Shown one piece after another: positions 26,876-37,217 of a DNA stretch of 64,000 nucleotides; the stretch's first letter is position 1; every line of letters starts with the position of its first letter. The stretch covers positions 4,526,001 to 4,590,000 of the forward strand of contig NZ_CP041188.1 in NCBI RefSeq assembly GCF_006517235.1, read 5' to 3'. Made by a program: the position numbers and the translations under genes. The notes under the pieces were generated by a model. It searched no databases. It had not been told where the DNA came from and saw nothing but the letters and a program-made list of their open reading frames with translations. Source of the DNA: Pseudarthrobacter sp. NIBRBAC000502772. GTDB lineage: Bacteria > Actinomycetota > Actinomycetes > Actinomycetales > Micrococcaceae.

Positions 26876-27484
26876 ATGGTTGACCTGGACAAACAACGCA
26901 CGACGGCGGTGCTGCTCGCCGCCGGCGCCGGAACGCGGCTGGGGCTCGGCCCCAAGGCTTTGCTCCGGTTCCAGGGCCGCACGCTGGTTGAAGTGCTGGC
27001 CGACGTGCTGCTCGAAGGCGGCTGCCGGGAGGTGGTGACGGTGCTCGGAGCGGAAGCGGCAACGGTCCGCGCCGCCACCGATCTCAGCCGGCACCGGGCC
27101 ATCGACAACCCGGACTGGGCCAGCGGAATGGGAAGTTCGTTCCGGGCGGGAGTTGCCGCCGCAGCCCCGGAGGACCATGTGCTCATCGCGCTCGTGGACC
27201 AGCCAGGCCTGGCCACCGAGACCGTTGCCCGTTTGCTGGCCTCCCACCGGCCCGGCCGCGTGACGGCCGCCGCCTACCGTGGCACGGACGGAAAGCTCCA
27301 GCGGGGACACCCGCTGCTCCTGGATTCCAGCCTGCGTGCTCAAGCCGCGGAAACGGCAACGGGCGATGCCGGGGCACGCTTCTTCCTCCAGGAGCACGCG
27401 GGGCTGATCGACCTCGTGGACTGCAGCGACCTCTCCGCCGGCGAAGACCTCGACACCCCCGAGCAGCTGCACCTCCTCGACTGA
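26876..27484 (+). CDS. MobA-like nucleotidyltransferase (MocA-type molybdenum cofactor cytidylyltransferase candidate)
   Basis: A 202-aa NTP transferase with the signature LLAAGAGTRLGLGPKALLRF (LxAGxGxRxGxxK), then DNPDWASGMGSSFRAGV and the metal Asp in ALVDQPGLATE. The small size and the NP-W-x-x-G-M-G-x-S motif fit MocA/NicMS-type proteins, which add CMP or GMP to molybdopterin for xanthine dehydrogenase-class enzymes. The xdh genes are 6-11 kb away, so a maturation role is plausible but unproven. No obvious SD precedes the ATG. Confidence 0.78.
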   Translation: MVDLDKQRTTAVLLAAGAGTRLGLGPKALLRFQGRTLVEVLADVLLEGGCREVVTVLGAEAATVRAATDLSRHRAIDNPDWASGMGSSFRAGVAAAAPEDHVLIALVDQPGLATETVARLLASHRPGRVTAAAYRGTDGKLQRGHPLLLDSSLRAQAAETATGDAGARFFLQEHAGLIDLVDCSDLSAGEDLDTPEQLHLLD

Positions 27485-27513
27485 GGACCAGCCATGGATC
27501 GGTGGATCAAGGC

Positions 27514-28137
27514 TTAGTAATCCACCTGCCGCTTGAGTTTGTTGCCGAGCCACAGCATCGCCAGGCTCACTACCAGGAAGCCGACGGAAATGGCGAGGGC
27601 AAACACCAGCACCCCGCCCCAGCCACCTGCCCGCGCGGGGTCGACGAACCAGTACGGGTACCAGTTCACCAACGCCCCGCGGACCAGGCTGTAGACCAGG
27701 TAGCCGACGGGGTAGAGCAGCCAGTACCAGATGTGCTTGACCGTGAGCGTGGCCCGCGGCGGTTGGAAGAGCCAGTCCACCACCATGACCACCGGGATCA
27801 GGTAGTGCACCACGAAGTTGACCCACGGCAGCAGCGAGCCGAGGTCTTCCCCGGCGAGCAGCGCACCGAACACGAGTCCCACCACGGCCATGGCGATGGT
27901 TGCCGTGCCGCGCGTGACGTCGTCGATTTCGCTGGGGCGTTTGCGGATCAGCACCCTGTAGCCGCTGATGAGAAGCACCAACGCGGCGAAGATGTTGGAC
28001 AAATTTGTGAAGTAGCTGAAGAAGTTCCAGACGTCGTAGCCCATGCCCAAATGAACTGTCAGCTGTGTTCCCACCGCCACCAACGTCAAAAGGCCAAAGA
28101 AAAAGCGTCCCCCGATAAGCACAGTTCTCTTGGTCAT
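27514..28137 (-). CDS. Pr6Pr-family integral membrane protein
   Basis: This 207-aa protein has about six membrane helices. NFFSYFTNLSNIFAALVLL, VNFVVHYLIPVVMVVDWLF and IWYWLLYPVGYLVYSLVRGA are characteristic of the Pr6Pr/FAR-17a-like family. Its function is unknown. It is convergent with the MobA-like gene and lies downstream of dctA, separated by a strong palindrome. Confidence 0.82.
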   Translation of the reverse strand: MTKRTVLIGGRFFFGLLTLVAVGTQLTVHLGMGYDVWNFFSYFTNLSNIFAALVLLISGYRVLIRKRPSEIDDVTRGTATIAMAVVGLVFGALLAGEDLGSLLPWVNFVVHYLIPVVMVVDWLFQPPRATLTVKHIWYWLLYPVGYLVYSLVRGALVNWYPYWFVDPARAGGWGGVLVFALAISVGFLVVSLAMLWLGNKLKRQVDY

Positions 28138-28222
28138 AGGCCCAATCCTTGCCGAATCCCCAGCTCAGACGCGGTTCGACACTCCAAAGTTGAATGGGCG
28201 GGGTCAATTCCAGACGCCAGGA

Positions 28223-28250
28223 AACCCCGCCCCTGATCAGGGGCGGGGTT
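28223..28250. terminator. Perfect 28-bp palindrome between dctA and the Pr6Pr gene
   Basis: Left arm AACCCCGCCCCTGA with its complement, 45 bases after the dctA stop (28295) on the minus strand. No long T-run, but stability and position favour a terminator. Confidence 0.78.
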
Positions 28251-28294
28251 CCGGGCGTTGGGTCTATGGTCAGCCGGGGATCCGGGGGCGGAAG

Positions 28295-29803
28295 TTACTG
28301 TCCGCCACCTGCGTCGGACGAGCTGTCAGGGGCGGCAGCGGCGTGGGTGGGCCGCCTCATGTGGAACTCGCGGATCTCTTCCGGGTTCGGTCCGCCGCGG
28401 AACTTGGGCGACGGCTCCTGTCCGCCGCTGATCCGCTCAAGCTCCTGGTCTTCGAACTCTTCCTCGACGCCAAGCATGATGGCGGAATCGTGGTTGGTGA
28501 TCTCGCCGTTGAACGCCCTGACCATAACGCTCCGGTCGAACTGTCCCTCCCACTTGGAGACGACGAACGTGGCGACGCAGTTGCCCAGGAGGTTCACCAC
28601 CACCCGCATGGAGTCCATGAGGCGGTCGGCACCGAGCAGCAGGGCCACGCCGGCGACGGGGAAGATCCCTAGTGCTGCGGCGGTGGCGGAGAGAGCCAGG
28701 AACGATGAACCGGGTACGCCGGCCATGCCCTTGGAGGTCAGCAGCAGGACGCCGAGCGCGGCCAGCTGCTGGCCGAGGTCCAGGTTGTGGCCGAAGGCCT
28801 GCGCCAGGAAGAGCAGGGAGATCGAAAGGTAGATTGCGGCGCCGTCGAGGTTGAACGAATAGCCGGTGGGCACCACCAGGCCGGTGGTGGCGCGGGAGCA
28901 GCCGGCGTTGGTCAGCTTGGTCATGATGCGCGGCATCACAGCCTCGGTGGAGGCGGTGCCGAGCGCCAGCAGGAATTCCTCGCGGGTGTACTTCAGGAAG
29001 TGCCACAGCGGGACGCGGGCAAAGCCCCAGGCCACGAGGAACAGCAGGCCGATGAAGACGATGGCCGCGCCGTAGCAGGCGGCAATGAGCAACGCATAGG
29101 TGCTGAGCGTGTCCAGCCCGTACTGGCCGATGATGAATGCCATGGCACCGAAAGCACCGATCGGGGCAACCTTCATGATCCAGGACATGATCTTGAAGAT
29201 GAGCTCCAGGACGGTCTCCATGAGGCTGACGACAGGCATGCAGCGCTCGCGTCCGATAACGACGATGGCTGCTCCGAAGAAGACCGAGAAGAACAGGACC
29301 TGCAGGAGGCTGTTGCTCGCGAAGGCGCCGATGACGCTGGTGGGGATGACGTCCAGGATGAAGTGGGCGGCGTCCTTGGGCACGGCATTGCCGGTCTTGG
29401 CGGTCAGCGCTTCCTGGGAGAGGGTGTTGGGATCAATGTTCAGCCCGGCACCGGGCTGGACGATGTTGCCTACGATCAGGCCGAAGACCAGCGCGAAGAG
29501 CGTGGCCGCGGTGAAGTAGAGAAGGGCTTTGACTCCGACCCTTCCGACCGCCTTGACGTCGCCTACGGCCGAGATGCCGGTGACGATCACCAGGAAAATC
29601 AGCGGCGCGATGATCATTTTAATGAGCTGGATGAATCCATCACCGAGCGGCCTCAGCTGCGAGCCAAGGTTCGGCCAGAAATGTCCGATAAGAACACCTG
29701 CCACGACGGCGATCAGAATTTGGAAGAAGAGCGACCTATACAGGGGCTTCTTCTTCTGCGGGGCCGAACTCGCCTTCAGCGCCGCGGAATCTGGGATCTT
29801 CAT
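28295..29803 (-). CDS. dctA: Dicarboxylate/amino acid:cation symporter (DctA/DAACS family)
   Basis: This 502-aa membrane protein has the DAACS hallmarks IKMIIAPLIFLVIVTGIS, LGTASTEAVMPRIM (serine-rich-like hairpin), VPTGYSFNLDGAAIYLS and SKGMAGVPGSSFLALSATAA. The hydrophilic C-terminal tail is long. DctA proteins import malate, succinate, fumarate or related acids. A candidate purine-regulon operator lies at 29897, 94 bases upstream, which would tie C4-dicarboxylate uptake to ureide/glyoxylate use. Confidence 0.9.
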   Translation of the reverse strand: MKIPDSAALKASSAPQKKKPLYRSLFFQILIAVVAGVLIGHFWPNLGSQLRPLGDGFIQLIKMIIAPLIFLVIVTGISAVGDVKAVGRVGVKALLYFTAATLFALVFGLIVGNIVQPGAGLNIDPNTLSQEALTAKTGNAVPKDAAHFILDVIPTSVIGAFASNSLLQVLFFSVFFGAAIVVIGRERCMPVVSLMETVLELIFKIMSWIMKVAPIGAFGAMAFIIGQYGLDTLSTYALLIAACYGAAIVFIGLLFLVAWGFARVPLWHFLKYTREEFLLALGTASTEAVMPRIMTKLTNAGCSRATTGLVVPTGYSFNLDGAAIYLSISLLFLAQAFGHNLDLGQQLAALGVLLLTSKGMAGVPGSSFLALSATAAALGIFPVAGVALLLGADRLMDSMRVVVNLLGNCVATFVVSKWEGQFDRSVMVRAFNGEITNHDSAIMLGVEEEFEDQELERISGGQEPSPKFRGGPNPEEIREFHMRRPTHAAAAPDSSSDAGGGQ

Positions 29804-29896
29804 TGATCTGTACCTATCAATCGGGAACAGCCCCGGAGATCGGGGTCTGTTTCAAACGTAACCCCGATCACACGATTCCGCAAGGGGAAATTGTAT

Positions 29897-29911
29897 TTTC
29901 ACAATGTGGAA
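29897..29911. promoter_or_regulatory. Putative purine-regulon operator before dctA
   Basis: TTTCACAATGTGGAA, fitting the TTCC-N7-GGAA pattern with one changed base in the left half. It lies in the 220-base gap between dctA and the SDR gene, where no other feature is seen. Confidence 0.6.
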
Positions 29912-30023
29912 ACATGTGAAATTTCTGGGCGATGAAAAATCCGCCACCGAAATGGACGCCCGCCCGGCGAAACACCGGTGCGGACGTCCGCTTCCGCAGC
30001 GGAAAGGCGTGGATTATTCTTTG

Positions 30024-30803
30024 TCAGCCGCGGCCGATGAACGGCATGCCGGCGGCCGTGATCACCACGGAGCCCACGCTGGCCGACGGCGGCATGCCGG
30101 CCATCAGGAGCACGGCTCGCGCGGCGTCCTGCACCGGGAAAGTGGGCTCCACCCTGCGGCTGCCGTCAGCCTGCAGGGCGCCGGAGTCCACGCCGATGGT
30201 GGACATGATGTCCGTGGCCGTGTTGCCGATGTCGATCTGGCCGCAGGTGATGCCGAAGCCCCTGCCGTCCAGCTCGATGCTTTTGGTCAGGCCCGTCATG
30301 GCGTGCTTGGTGACCGTGTAGGCCACCGTCCGCGGCCGCGGCGAATGCGCTGAAATGGACCCGTTGTTGATGATCCGGCCGCCCTGCGGCTCCTGGGATT
30401 TCATGGCCCGGACGGCCGCGGCGGCGCACAGCATCGAGCCGGTCAGGTTCACCGCCACCACCGCGTCCCAGTCGGCCACGCTGATTTCATCCACCGACGC
30501 GGCCGGGCCGAACACTCCGGCGTTGTTGAACAGGAGGTCAACCCTCCCCCACTTCCCGAGTGCCGCGGCGAAAAGGCGCTCGACGTCGTCGGGCACTGTT
30601 ACGTCGCAGGGCACCGTCAGCGCCTGGCGGTGGCCGGCCGCCGACTCCAGCAGCGGAGCCTCACGGCGGCCGGCCAACACCACGCGGTACCCGTCGGCCA
30701 GCAGGAGCCGCGCCACCGCCCTGCCAATCCCGGAGCCTGCACCGGTAACGACGGCGACCGGTGCCGGCCGGTGGGGATGTGCGGGCCGGTGGGTTGCAGC
30801 CAT
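30024..30803 (-). CDS. SDR-family oxidoreductase
   Basis: A 259-aa short-chain dehydrogenase. The Rossmann glycine motif is [28 protein letters not shown] is the NNAG motif. The catalytic triad appears as Ser in [10 protein letters not shown] and Y-T-V-T-K. It is third in a probable operon NCS1 permease - racemase - SDR, starting 42 bases after the racemase stop. This suggests a ureide- or hydantoin-related substrate, but its reaction is not known. Confidence 0.85.
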   Translation of the reverse strand: MAATHRPAHPHRPAPVAVVTGAGSGIGRAVARLLLADGYRVVLAGRREAPLLESAAGHRQALTVPCDVTVPDDVERLFAAALGKWGRVDLLFNNAGVFGPAASVDEISVADWDAVVAVNLTGSMLCAAAAVRAMKSQEPQGGRIINNGSISAHSPRPRTVAYTVTKHAMTGLTKSIELDGRGFGITCGQIDIGNTATDIMSTIGVDSGALQADGSRRVEPTFPVQDAARAVLLMAGMPPSASVGSVVITAAGMPFIGRG

Positions 30804-30845
30804 GGGTCGCTCCTTGGGTTGATGGCCGGGCTGTTGATCGCCGGC

Positions 30846-31589
30846 TTAGGGCGCAGCGGGCACGTCCGCTGCCGTTATTGGCCAGCCTATGACGGTCTTG
30901 GGCCGCGGGGTGGCGTAGGTCCGGACCTTTGAGGTGCTCAGCCGCAGCCGGACCAGCGATTCAGCGATGGTGACCGCAGCCGCCACACCGTCCACCACGG
31001 GGACCCCGGCACGCTTCCGGATTTCCTCGTCCAGGCCGGCCATGCCGCCGCAGCCCAAGACAATGACTTCCGCCTTGTCCTCACGGACAGCCAGCAGCGC
31101 CTGTTCGATGATGGCTTCCACAGCGCGCTCCGGCTCCTCCTCCAGCTCCAGGACGGCCATGCCGCTGGCCCGGACCGAGGCGCACCGGGCGTCGAGGCCG
31201 GCCAGCTTCAGCCGGTCCTCGATCAGCGGCACGGCCCGGTCCAGGGTGGTGATCACGGAGTACTTGTGGCCCAGGAACATCGCGGTGCTCGCGGCCGCCT
31301 CGGTGATGTCCACCACCGGAACGTCAAGGAGCTCCTGGAGCCCTTCGCGGCCGTGCTCGCCGTAGCCGGCCTGGATGACGGCGTCGAACGGCTCCGGGTA
31401 GTTGACGACGGCGTCCATCACCGCGATCGCTGCGAGGTAACTCTCAAAGTTTCCCTCGCAGGAGTCTGCGCCGAAGCGCGGAGTAATTCCCACAATCTCC
31501 GTGTCCGGCAGCGCGGCCTGTTTTGCCTGCGCGGCGATGGAATCGGTCATGGACTGTGTGGTGTTGACGTTGGCCACAAGGATGCGCAT
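30846..31589 (-). CDS. Aspartate/glutamate racemase-family protein (hydantoin/allantoin racemase-like)
   Basis: A 247-aa protein with MRILVANVNTTQSMTDSIAA, the usual N-terminus of hydantoin/allantoin racemases. The two catalytic Cys are in FGADSCEGNFESY and VLGCGGMAGL. Overall it matches the HyuE/HpxA group that interconverts enantiomers of 5-substituted hydantoins or allantoin. AGAGGAAAAG before the ATG fixes the start. The upstream gene is an NCS1 permease, and both fit import and racemisation of allantoin. Confidence 0.85.
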   Translation of the reverse strand: MRILVANVNTTQSMTDSIAAQAKQAALPDTEIVGITPRFGADSCEGNFESYLAAIAVMDAVVNYPEPFDAVIQAGYGEHGREGLQELLDVPVVDITEAAASTAMFLGHKYSVITTLDRAVPLIEDRLKLAGLDARCASVRASGMAVLELEEEPERAVEAIIEQALLAVREDKAEVIVLGCGGMAGLDEEIRKRAGVPVVDGVAAAVTIAESLVRLRLSTSKVRTYATPRPKTVIGWPITAADVPAAP

Positions 31590-31650
31590 GGTGCTTTTCC
31601 TCTTTCGGGACAGGTTGGTTGGCCGGCGCGGGGGTTGGCCGGCGCGGGTG

Positions 31651-33219
31651 TCAGTGGGTGCTGGCGACGGCGATCGACTCGCCGTCGACGTCGTCGAGCC
31701 GCTGCCTGCGGTCCGAGATGACGTAGTAGACCACCGCGGCGATGCCGGCCGCGACGAACCACGCGAACGGGGCGGCCGCTTCCAGTGCCGGAACAAAGGC
31801 GATCAGGAGTGCAATGGCGGCAGCAGGCACCATGGCAATGATGGCCCGGGGGTTGTAACCCTTTTTGTAGTAGTAGGCACCTGCCGGGTCCTCGGAGTAG
31901 AGCTCAAGGACGTTGACCTTGCCGCGGCGCAGCAGCCAGTAATCGGCCATGACAACGCCGAACAGCGGGCCGAGCAGGGCTCCGAGTCCGCCCAGGAAGT
32001 ACACGATGACGAGCGGGTTGTTGTACAGGTTCCACGGCAGGATGATGAGGCCGATGGCGCCGCTGACCCAGGCCGCCTTGCGGAAGTTCAGGTGCTTCGG
32101 GAAGAGGTTGGTCAGGGCATAGACAGGTGCCACAAAGTTGGCCATCAGGTTCACGGCGATGGTCAGGATCAGCAGGGCAAGGCAGGCCAGGACAAGGAAC
32201 AGCGTATTCGGGATGGTCTGGACGATGTCCGACGGGCTCTGGATGACAGTGCCATTGATCTTGAACTGTCCACCGGCCATCACCACAACGATCGCGCCGA
32301 AGAGGAGCATGTTGATGGGGATGCCCCAGAAGTTGCCGCGAACCACGGCCTGCTTGGAGACGGCGGACCGGGTGAAGTCGCAGAAGTTCAGGACGAACGT
32401 TCCGTAGATGGCCACCCACAGGGCTCCGCCGGCGAAGATGGTGCGCCACATGTCGCCGCCTTCGAGGGCGTTGTCCCCGGCCCAGGCGATGGAGCCGCCG
32501 GCCTCGACGAAGATCCAGACGGCGATGGCCGCCATGGTGACCAGGATGATGGGGCCGGCGAAGGCCTCGTACTTGCGGATCATCTCCATGCCGAAGCTGA
32601 CGATGATCAGCTGGACAATCCACAGGAATACGAACGAAGCCCAGCCCAGCGTGGACAGGCCGAGAATGGAGTTGGCATCGAGCTCCTGCAGCGAAGGAAC
32701 CATGGCCACGAGCATGACCCTGAGCACCACGGACGCGAGGTACGTCTGGATGCCGAACCAGGCCACGGCCACTGCCCCGCGCAGGAGGCTGGCAATCTGG
32801 GCGCCCCTGATGCCGAAGCTGATCCGGCTCATGACCGGGAACGGGACACCGGTCTTTACCCCCATAAAGCCGGACAAGCTGAGAAGTGCAAACAGCAGGA
32901 CGGCGCCGACCCCCAGGGCGAGCAGGATCTGCCAGCCGCCCAGCCCGAGGGCGAAGAGCCCGATGGCAAAGGCGTAGTTGCCAAGGCTGTGGACGTCGTT
33001 GGCCCACAGAGTGAAAATGCTGTAGCCGGTCCAGCGGCGGCCTTCCCGCTTCGTCGGGGCAAGGTCGATGTTGTAGAGGGTGGGGCTGATGGTTCTGCCG
33101 GAGGCGGCGCTGGCTATGTCGCAAAGCGTGTCGACACCCACGGAGGGGTGGGCTGCTTTGTCCAGGTCAACTGCTGCCTCGGGTGCCGGTTCAACGCCGG
33201 TCAACGGGGTTGTCTGCAT
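31651..33219 (-). CDS. NCS1-family nucleobase/allantoin:cation symporter
   Basis: This 522-aa protein has 12 predicted membrane helices. NCS1 features: YNIDLAPTKREGRRWTGYSI, FTLWANDVHSLGNYAFAIG in helix 1 and NFCDFTRSAVSKQAVVRGNF (substrate and ion site region). These transporters import uracil, allantoin, hydantoins or purines. The racemase downstream makes allantoin or hydantoin the preferred guess. A very good operator, TTTTCCACAATGCGGAAAA, lies 82 bases upstream. Confidence 0.9.
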   Translation of the reverse strand: MQTTPLTGVEPAPEAAVDLDKAAHPSVGVDTLCDIASAASGRTISPTLYNIDLAPTKREGRRWTGYSIFTLWANDVHSLGNYAFAIGLFALGLGGWQILLALGVGAVLLFALLSLSGFMGVKTGVPFPVMSRISFGIRGAQIASLLRGAVAVAWFGIQTYLASVVLRVMLVAMVPSLQELDANSILGLSTLGWASFVFLWIVQLIIVSFGMEMIRKYEAFAGPIILVTMAAIAVWIFVEAGGSIAWAGDNALEGGDMWRTIFAGGALWVAIYGTFVLNFCDFTRSAVSKQAVVRGNFWGIPINMLLFGAIVVVMAGGQFKINGTVIQSPSDIVQTIPNTLFLVLACLALLILTIAVNLMANFVAPVYALTNLFPKHLNFRKAAWVSGAIGLIILPWNLYNNPLVIVYFLGGLGALLGPLFGVVMADYWLLRRGKVNVLELYSEDPAGAYYYKKGYNPRAIIAMVPAAAIALLIAFVPALEAAAPFAWFVAAGIAAVVYYVISDRRQRLDDVDGESIAVASTH

Positions 33220-33300
33220 CGTGATCTCACTTCTTGAAGATGTCTTCCATGTGTTCCGCTGTGGGATTTATGCCGGAATTACCGGCAGAAGCGTCGTTGC

Positions 33301-33319
33301 TTTTCCACAATGCGGAAAA
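33301..33319. promoter_or_regulatory. Best-match purine-regulon operator before the NCS1 permease
   Basis: TTTTCCACAATGCGGAAAA is a 19-bp near-perfect inverted repeat between the NCS1 start (33219) and the xanthine dehydrogenase stop (33415). It is the closest single match to the consensus built from eight sites in this window. Confidence 0.7.
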
Positions 33320-33414
33320 TGGGTATCGAGTAGTGAAATAACGGTATGACCCAGGTCACGCATCAGTCAAGGGGTTGCCGAAACGCGGCCAGTCACAAAC
33401 GGTCAGCAACGGTG

Positions 33415-36279
33415 TCAGCGGGACGGAACTGCGGCTCCTTCCTTCAAGCCCAGGTAGATCTTGTCCCGGCCGATCGGCAGCTCCGCGAACCGGACCCCCG
33501 TCGCGTTCCGGACGGCGTTGGCCAGGGCGGGGGCCACCGGGTTGAACGGACTTTCGCTCATGGATTTCGCCCCGAGCGGGCCCACCTTGTCATTGGTGGA
33601 GGCGAAGTAGACCTCGCTGCGCGGCACGTCCGCGAAGGACGGGATGTGGTACTGCCGCAGGATGTCCGTGGTGACCCGGCCGACGTCGTCCACCCGGACC
33701 TCCTCATACAGTGCAGCGCCCAGCGCCTGCGCGATTCCTCCCTCGATCTGGCCGCGGCACTGCCGCGGATTAACCACCACGCCGGCGTCGGCTGCCTGGA
33801 CACTCTGGAGAATCCGCAGCTCCCCCGTGCCGGTGTTGACCGCCACCCGGAACCCGTGGACGTTGAACGCCACCGATCGCGGGGTCCCGTCCCAGTGGCC
33901 CTCGACGGCGAGCTGCACGCCCTGGTGCAACGCGGCGACGTGGATGTCCGCGAGCAGAACCCGCCGTCCGGCACAGTCCACGCCGCCGTCGTCGAGCACA
34001 CATTCGGTCTCCGGCACGCCGGTCAGCGCTGCGGCGACGGTGACGATCCGGGAGGCCAGCTCGGTAGCCGCCATCAGGGTGGCCTTGCCGGCCACCACCG
34101 TCCCGGCCGACCCGAACGCGCCGGTGTCGTGCTCCACCAAGTCGGTATCGGACTGCCGCACGGACACCTTGGCTGCTGTGGTGGACAGCGCCGTCGCGGC
34201 CAGCTGCGCGTGCACGGTGGTGGTGCCGTTACCGAATTCGGCGGTCCCGACGTCGGCCGCGAACGTTCCGTCCGGGAGCAGGCTCACGCGGGTGTGGGCG
34301 AAGTGGCCGCGGGGCGGGACGGTGTCGATCATGGACAGCGCGGAACCTTCGCCGGTGACCCAGTCCGGGCCGAGGTCGTCGAGGCCGGCGTCGCGGTAGC
34401 GCTGCTTGCCGCGGTCCAGGGCATCTCGCACCAGGGAGATGCACTGGTCCAGGCCGTAGCTGCCGTAGTGGACGTCTTCCTCGGGCTCGGGGTTGGTGGA
34501 GAGCATGTCATCGCCTTCGCGCACCATGTTCCGACGCCGGAATTCCAGGGGATCCATCCCGATGCCGACAGCCAGCTCATCGATGGCCGACTCGATCGCG
34601 AAGATCGTCTGGCTCAGCCCGTAGCCGCGGAACGCCCCGGCAGGCACAGTGTTGGTGTAGACGGCATGCGCGTCCACTTTCTTGTTGGCGCACTTGTACA
34701 CGGCCAGCGATTCCCCGCAGCCGTGGAACATCACGCCGGGTGCGTGGTTGCCGTACGCGCCGGTGTTGGTGACGACGTCCAGCTGCAGCGCGGTGAGGAG
34801 CCCGTCCTTGCTGGCGCCCGCCTTGAGTTTGATGGTGAAGGGGTGCCGCGTGGTGGTGGCGGTGAACTGCTCCGTGCGCGTGAACTCCACCTGCACGGGC
34901 TGGCGCAGCGTGAGCGCGGCGAGGGCTACGAGGTCCTCGGTGAGCACTTCCTGCTTGCCGCCGAAGCCGCCGCCCACGCGCCCGGCCACCACGCGGATGC
35001 GGTCCTCCGGCAGGTCGAACACCCGGCCCAGCGTGCGCCGGACCAGGAACGGGACCTGGCTGGAGGTGCGGACCACGAGGCGGTCTTCCTCGTCGAGCCA
35101 GGCGATGGAGGAGTGCGTTTCCAGGGCGACGTGCTGCACGCGCTGCGTCCTGTACGTGTGCTCATGGATGAAGTCGGCAGCGGCGAAACCGTCCGCCACA
35201 CTGCCCAGCTCCGAGTGCAGCTCGGCCACGACGTTCTGTCGCGGCCGCGAGATCCGGGCCTTCACGGCGTCCTTGTCCCCGTGCAGTGCCGGAGCGCCGG
35301 GGAGCATGGCGTCCTGCGGGCTGAAGACGGTGTCCAGCAGCTCGTATTCCACCTGCAGGGCGCGGGCCCCGGCTTCGGCGGCACCCACCGATTCGGCCAC
35401 GACGGCGGCCACGCGCTGGCCGATGAACCGCACCACGTCATCGAGGACGCGGGTGTCGTCGGGATCGTCCGTGTAGAGCTCGTGCTGGGCGGTGGAAAAA
35501 TGCTGCGCCGGTGCGTCCTCGTGGGTGAAGACCGCGACGACGCCGGGCACCTGGAGCGCGGCCGTCCTGTCGATGGAGACAATCCGGGCGTGCGCGTGGG
35601 GTGAGCGGAGCAGCTTCAGGTGCAGCAGGCCTTCTAGCTCGTCGGCGGGGACGTCCAGGGTGTAGCGGGCGGTGCCGGTGACGACGGCGAGGCCCGCCGG
35701 GGCGGGCACGTTGTCGCCGAGCTGCCCGGCGGGGGCTGACGTGGTGCCGGTGGCGGTATTGCTCACTGCGGTGCCGGCGGCGGAAGCCGGACGGACCGCG
35801 CCAGCTGCCGCGCCGCCGCCGTCGTGATTGTGCTTGCCGTGGGTCCCGCACACTGCGTCCGCGATGGAACGGTAGCCGGTGCAGCGGCAGAGGTTGCCCT
35901 TGAGGCTGCGGGGCAGGTTGGCTTTCTGTTCGTCGTCGAAGGTGGCTGCGGTCATCATCATGCCGGCGGTGCAGAAGCCGCACTGGAAGCCCTGTTCGGC
36001 CAGGAACTGCTCCTGCACGGGGTGCAGCGCTCCGCCGCTTGCACCGGACGTCCCGGCGAGTCCTTCGATGGTGGTGACGGCCTTGCCGTCGGCGCGGACG
36101 GCCGGGTAGATGCAGCTGTGCACGGGTGTGCCGTCCACGTGGACGGTGCAGGCACCGCAGTCGCCGCCGTCGCAGCCTTTTTTGACCCCGAAGTTGCCCT
36201 GTTCGCGCAGGAACGTGCGCAGGCACTGGCCCGGGCGGGGTGTGGCCGGGGCGGCGGTGCCATTGATTTCGATTGCCAT
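33415..36279 (-). CDS. Xanthine dehydrogenase, fused [2Fe-2S] and molybdopterin-binding subunits
   Basis: A 954-aa protein. Residues 1-165 form the iron-sulfur part: [15 protein letters not shown] plus a downstream Cys for the plant-type cluster, then CGFCTAG and CRCTG for the helical cluster. After an Ala/Gly-rich linker comes the molybdenum part, with [33 protein letters not shown] and [13 protein letters not shown]. The C-terminal Glu region carries the usual active-site Glu in GAKSMSE. E. coli-type enzymes have these as separate subunits. The FAD subunit gene is directly upstream (2-base gap); AGGAGG precedes the ATG. It would oxidise hypoxanthine and xanthine to urate. Confidence 0.9.
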   Translation of the reverse strand: MAIEINGTAAPATPRPGQCLRTFLREQGNFGVKKGCDGGDCGACTVHVDGTPVHSCIYPAVRADGKAVTTIEGLAGTSGASGGALHPVQEQFLAEQGFQCGFCTAGMMMTAATFDDEQKANLPRSLKGNLCRCTGYRSIADAVCGTHGKHNHDGGGAAAGAVRPASAAGTAVSNTATGTTSAPAGQLGDNVPAPAGLAVVTGTARYTLDVPADELEGLLHLKLLRSPHAHARIVSIDRTAALQVPGVVAVFTHEDAPAQHFSTAQHELYTDDPDDTRVLDDVVRFIGQRVAAVVAESVGAAEAGARALQVEYELLDTVFSPQDAMLPGAPALHGDKDAVKARISRPRQNVVAELHSELGSVADGFAAADFIHEHTYRTQRVQHVALETHSSIAWLDEEDRLVVRTSSQVPFLVRRTLGRVFDLPEDRIRVVAGRVGGGFGGKQEVLTEDLVALAALTLRQPVQVEFTRTEQFTATTTRHPFTIKLKAGASKDGLLTALQLDVVTNTGAYGNHAPGVMFHGCGESLAVYKCANKKVDAHAVYTNTVPAGAFRGYGLSQTIFAIESAIDELAVGIGMDPLEFRRRNMVREGDDMLSTNPEPEEDVHYGSYGLDQCISLVRDALDRGKQRYRDAGLDDLGPDWVTGEGSALSMIDTVPPRGHFAHTRVSLLPDGTFAADVGTAEFGNGTTTVHAQLAATALSTTAAKVSVRQSDTDLVEHDTGAFGSAGTVVAGKATLMAATELASRIVTVAAALTGVPETECVLDDGGVDCAGRRVLLADIHVAALHQGVQLAVEGHWDGTPRSVAFNVHGFRVAVNTGTGELRILQSVQAADAGVVVNPRQCRGQIEGGIAQALGAALYEEVRVDDVGRVTTDILRQYHIPSFADVPRSEVYFASTNDKVGPLGAKSMSESPFNPVAPALANAVRNATGVRFAELPIGRDKIYLGLKEGAAVPSR

Positions 36280-36281
36280 GC

Positions 36282-37217
36282 TCAGGCCTCCTTCTGCTGC
36301 TTGTTCTCTGTCGTGACGGGTTGCGCGCTCGGCTGCGGCGAGGTGGCGTGCGGCCGGCCGGTCCAGAAATCGCCCGACACGGTGAGCCGTTCCTCCAGCA
36401 GTTCCGCACGGATCTCCTCGGCAAGCCGGAGGGTCATGTCCCGGCGCCACTCGGGCAGCCCGTGGATGTCGTCGTGGTACAGCTCCGCGGGAATGGCCTT
36501 CCCGACGGCGGCCGCCAGTGCCGCGGGGCCAGCCATCTTGGCAGCGGTGAACCGCAGCTGCACGGGACGTTTGGTGGCGGCGCTGACGGTAATGACCAGG
36601 CCGCCGTCGGCATCCCGCCGTCCGATCAGCAGGACTCCGGAACGGCCGAGGTTGCTGAGCGAGAGCCGCCGGAAGGCCACCTTCGCGGACAAGGCCGACG
36701 CCGGCAAGTGGATGCTGCGCAGGAGCTCGCCGGGTGCCAGGCTGTTTTGCCCGTCCCCGGTGATGAACGTGGCCACCGGGACCGTGCGGCTGCTGCCGCC
36801 GGGACCGAGGATAGTGGCGGTGGCGTCCAGCCCTGCGCAGAGCGAGATCATGGGCCCGGCCGGGAGCGAGGTGCACAGGTTGCCGCCCACGGTGGACATG
36901 TTCCAGACCTTGAACGATGCCACGAAGGAGTCGCAGCAGGGACGGAACAGGTCCAGGCCCGGCCACTCCCGGCCGGCAACTTCGTCCGAACCCGGCAGGG
37001 CGTAAAGCTCCGCGACGGTGCACGTGGCGGCCAGTTCTATCCCGGCGTCGCTCACGGTCACGGCGGGCCAACCCGCTTGGCCAAGGTCCAGCAGCCGCTT
37101 CAGGACCGTACTCCCGTAGGAGAACAGCACCGTGCCGCCGGCCAGCCAGGCATCGCCGTCGCGCCATTCGGCGGGGTCCGTCGTGGGCACGACGGCCTCG
37201 ATCGTGTTCATGTCCAT
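36282..37217 (-). CDS. Xanthine dehydrogenase FAD-binding subunit
   Basis: A 311-aa protein of the CO dehydrogenase flavoprotein family. FAD motifs: [10 protein letters not shown] near residue 26 and the phosphate-binding [17 protein letters not shown]-terminal domain (residues 170-270) follows. It overlaps the XdhC gene by 10 bases and sits 2 bases before the Fe-S/Mo subunit gene, so the three are one operon. A second in-frame ATG six bases later (MNTIEA) is an alternative start. Confidence 0.9.
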   Translation of the reverse strand: MDMNTIEAVVPTTDPAEWRDGDAWLAGGTVLFSYGSTVLKRLLDLGQAGWPAVTVSDAGIELAATCTVAELYALPGSDEVAGREWPGLDLFRPCCDSFVASFKVWNMSTVGGNLCTSLPAGPMISLCAGLDATATILGPGGSSRTVPVATFITGDGQNSLAPGELLRSIHLPASALSAKVAFRRLSLSNLGRSGVLLIGRRDADGGLVITVSAATKRPVQLRFTAAKMAGPAALAAAVGKAIPAELYHDDIHGLPEWRRDMTLRLAEEIRAELLEERLTVSGDFWTGRPHATSPQPSAQPVTTENKQQKEA

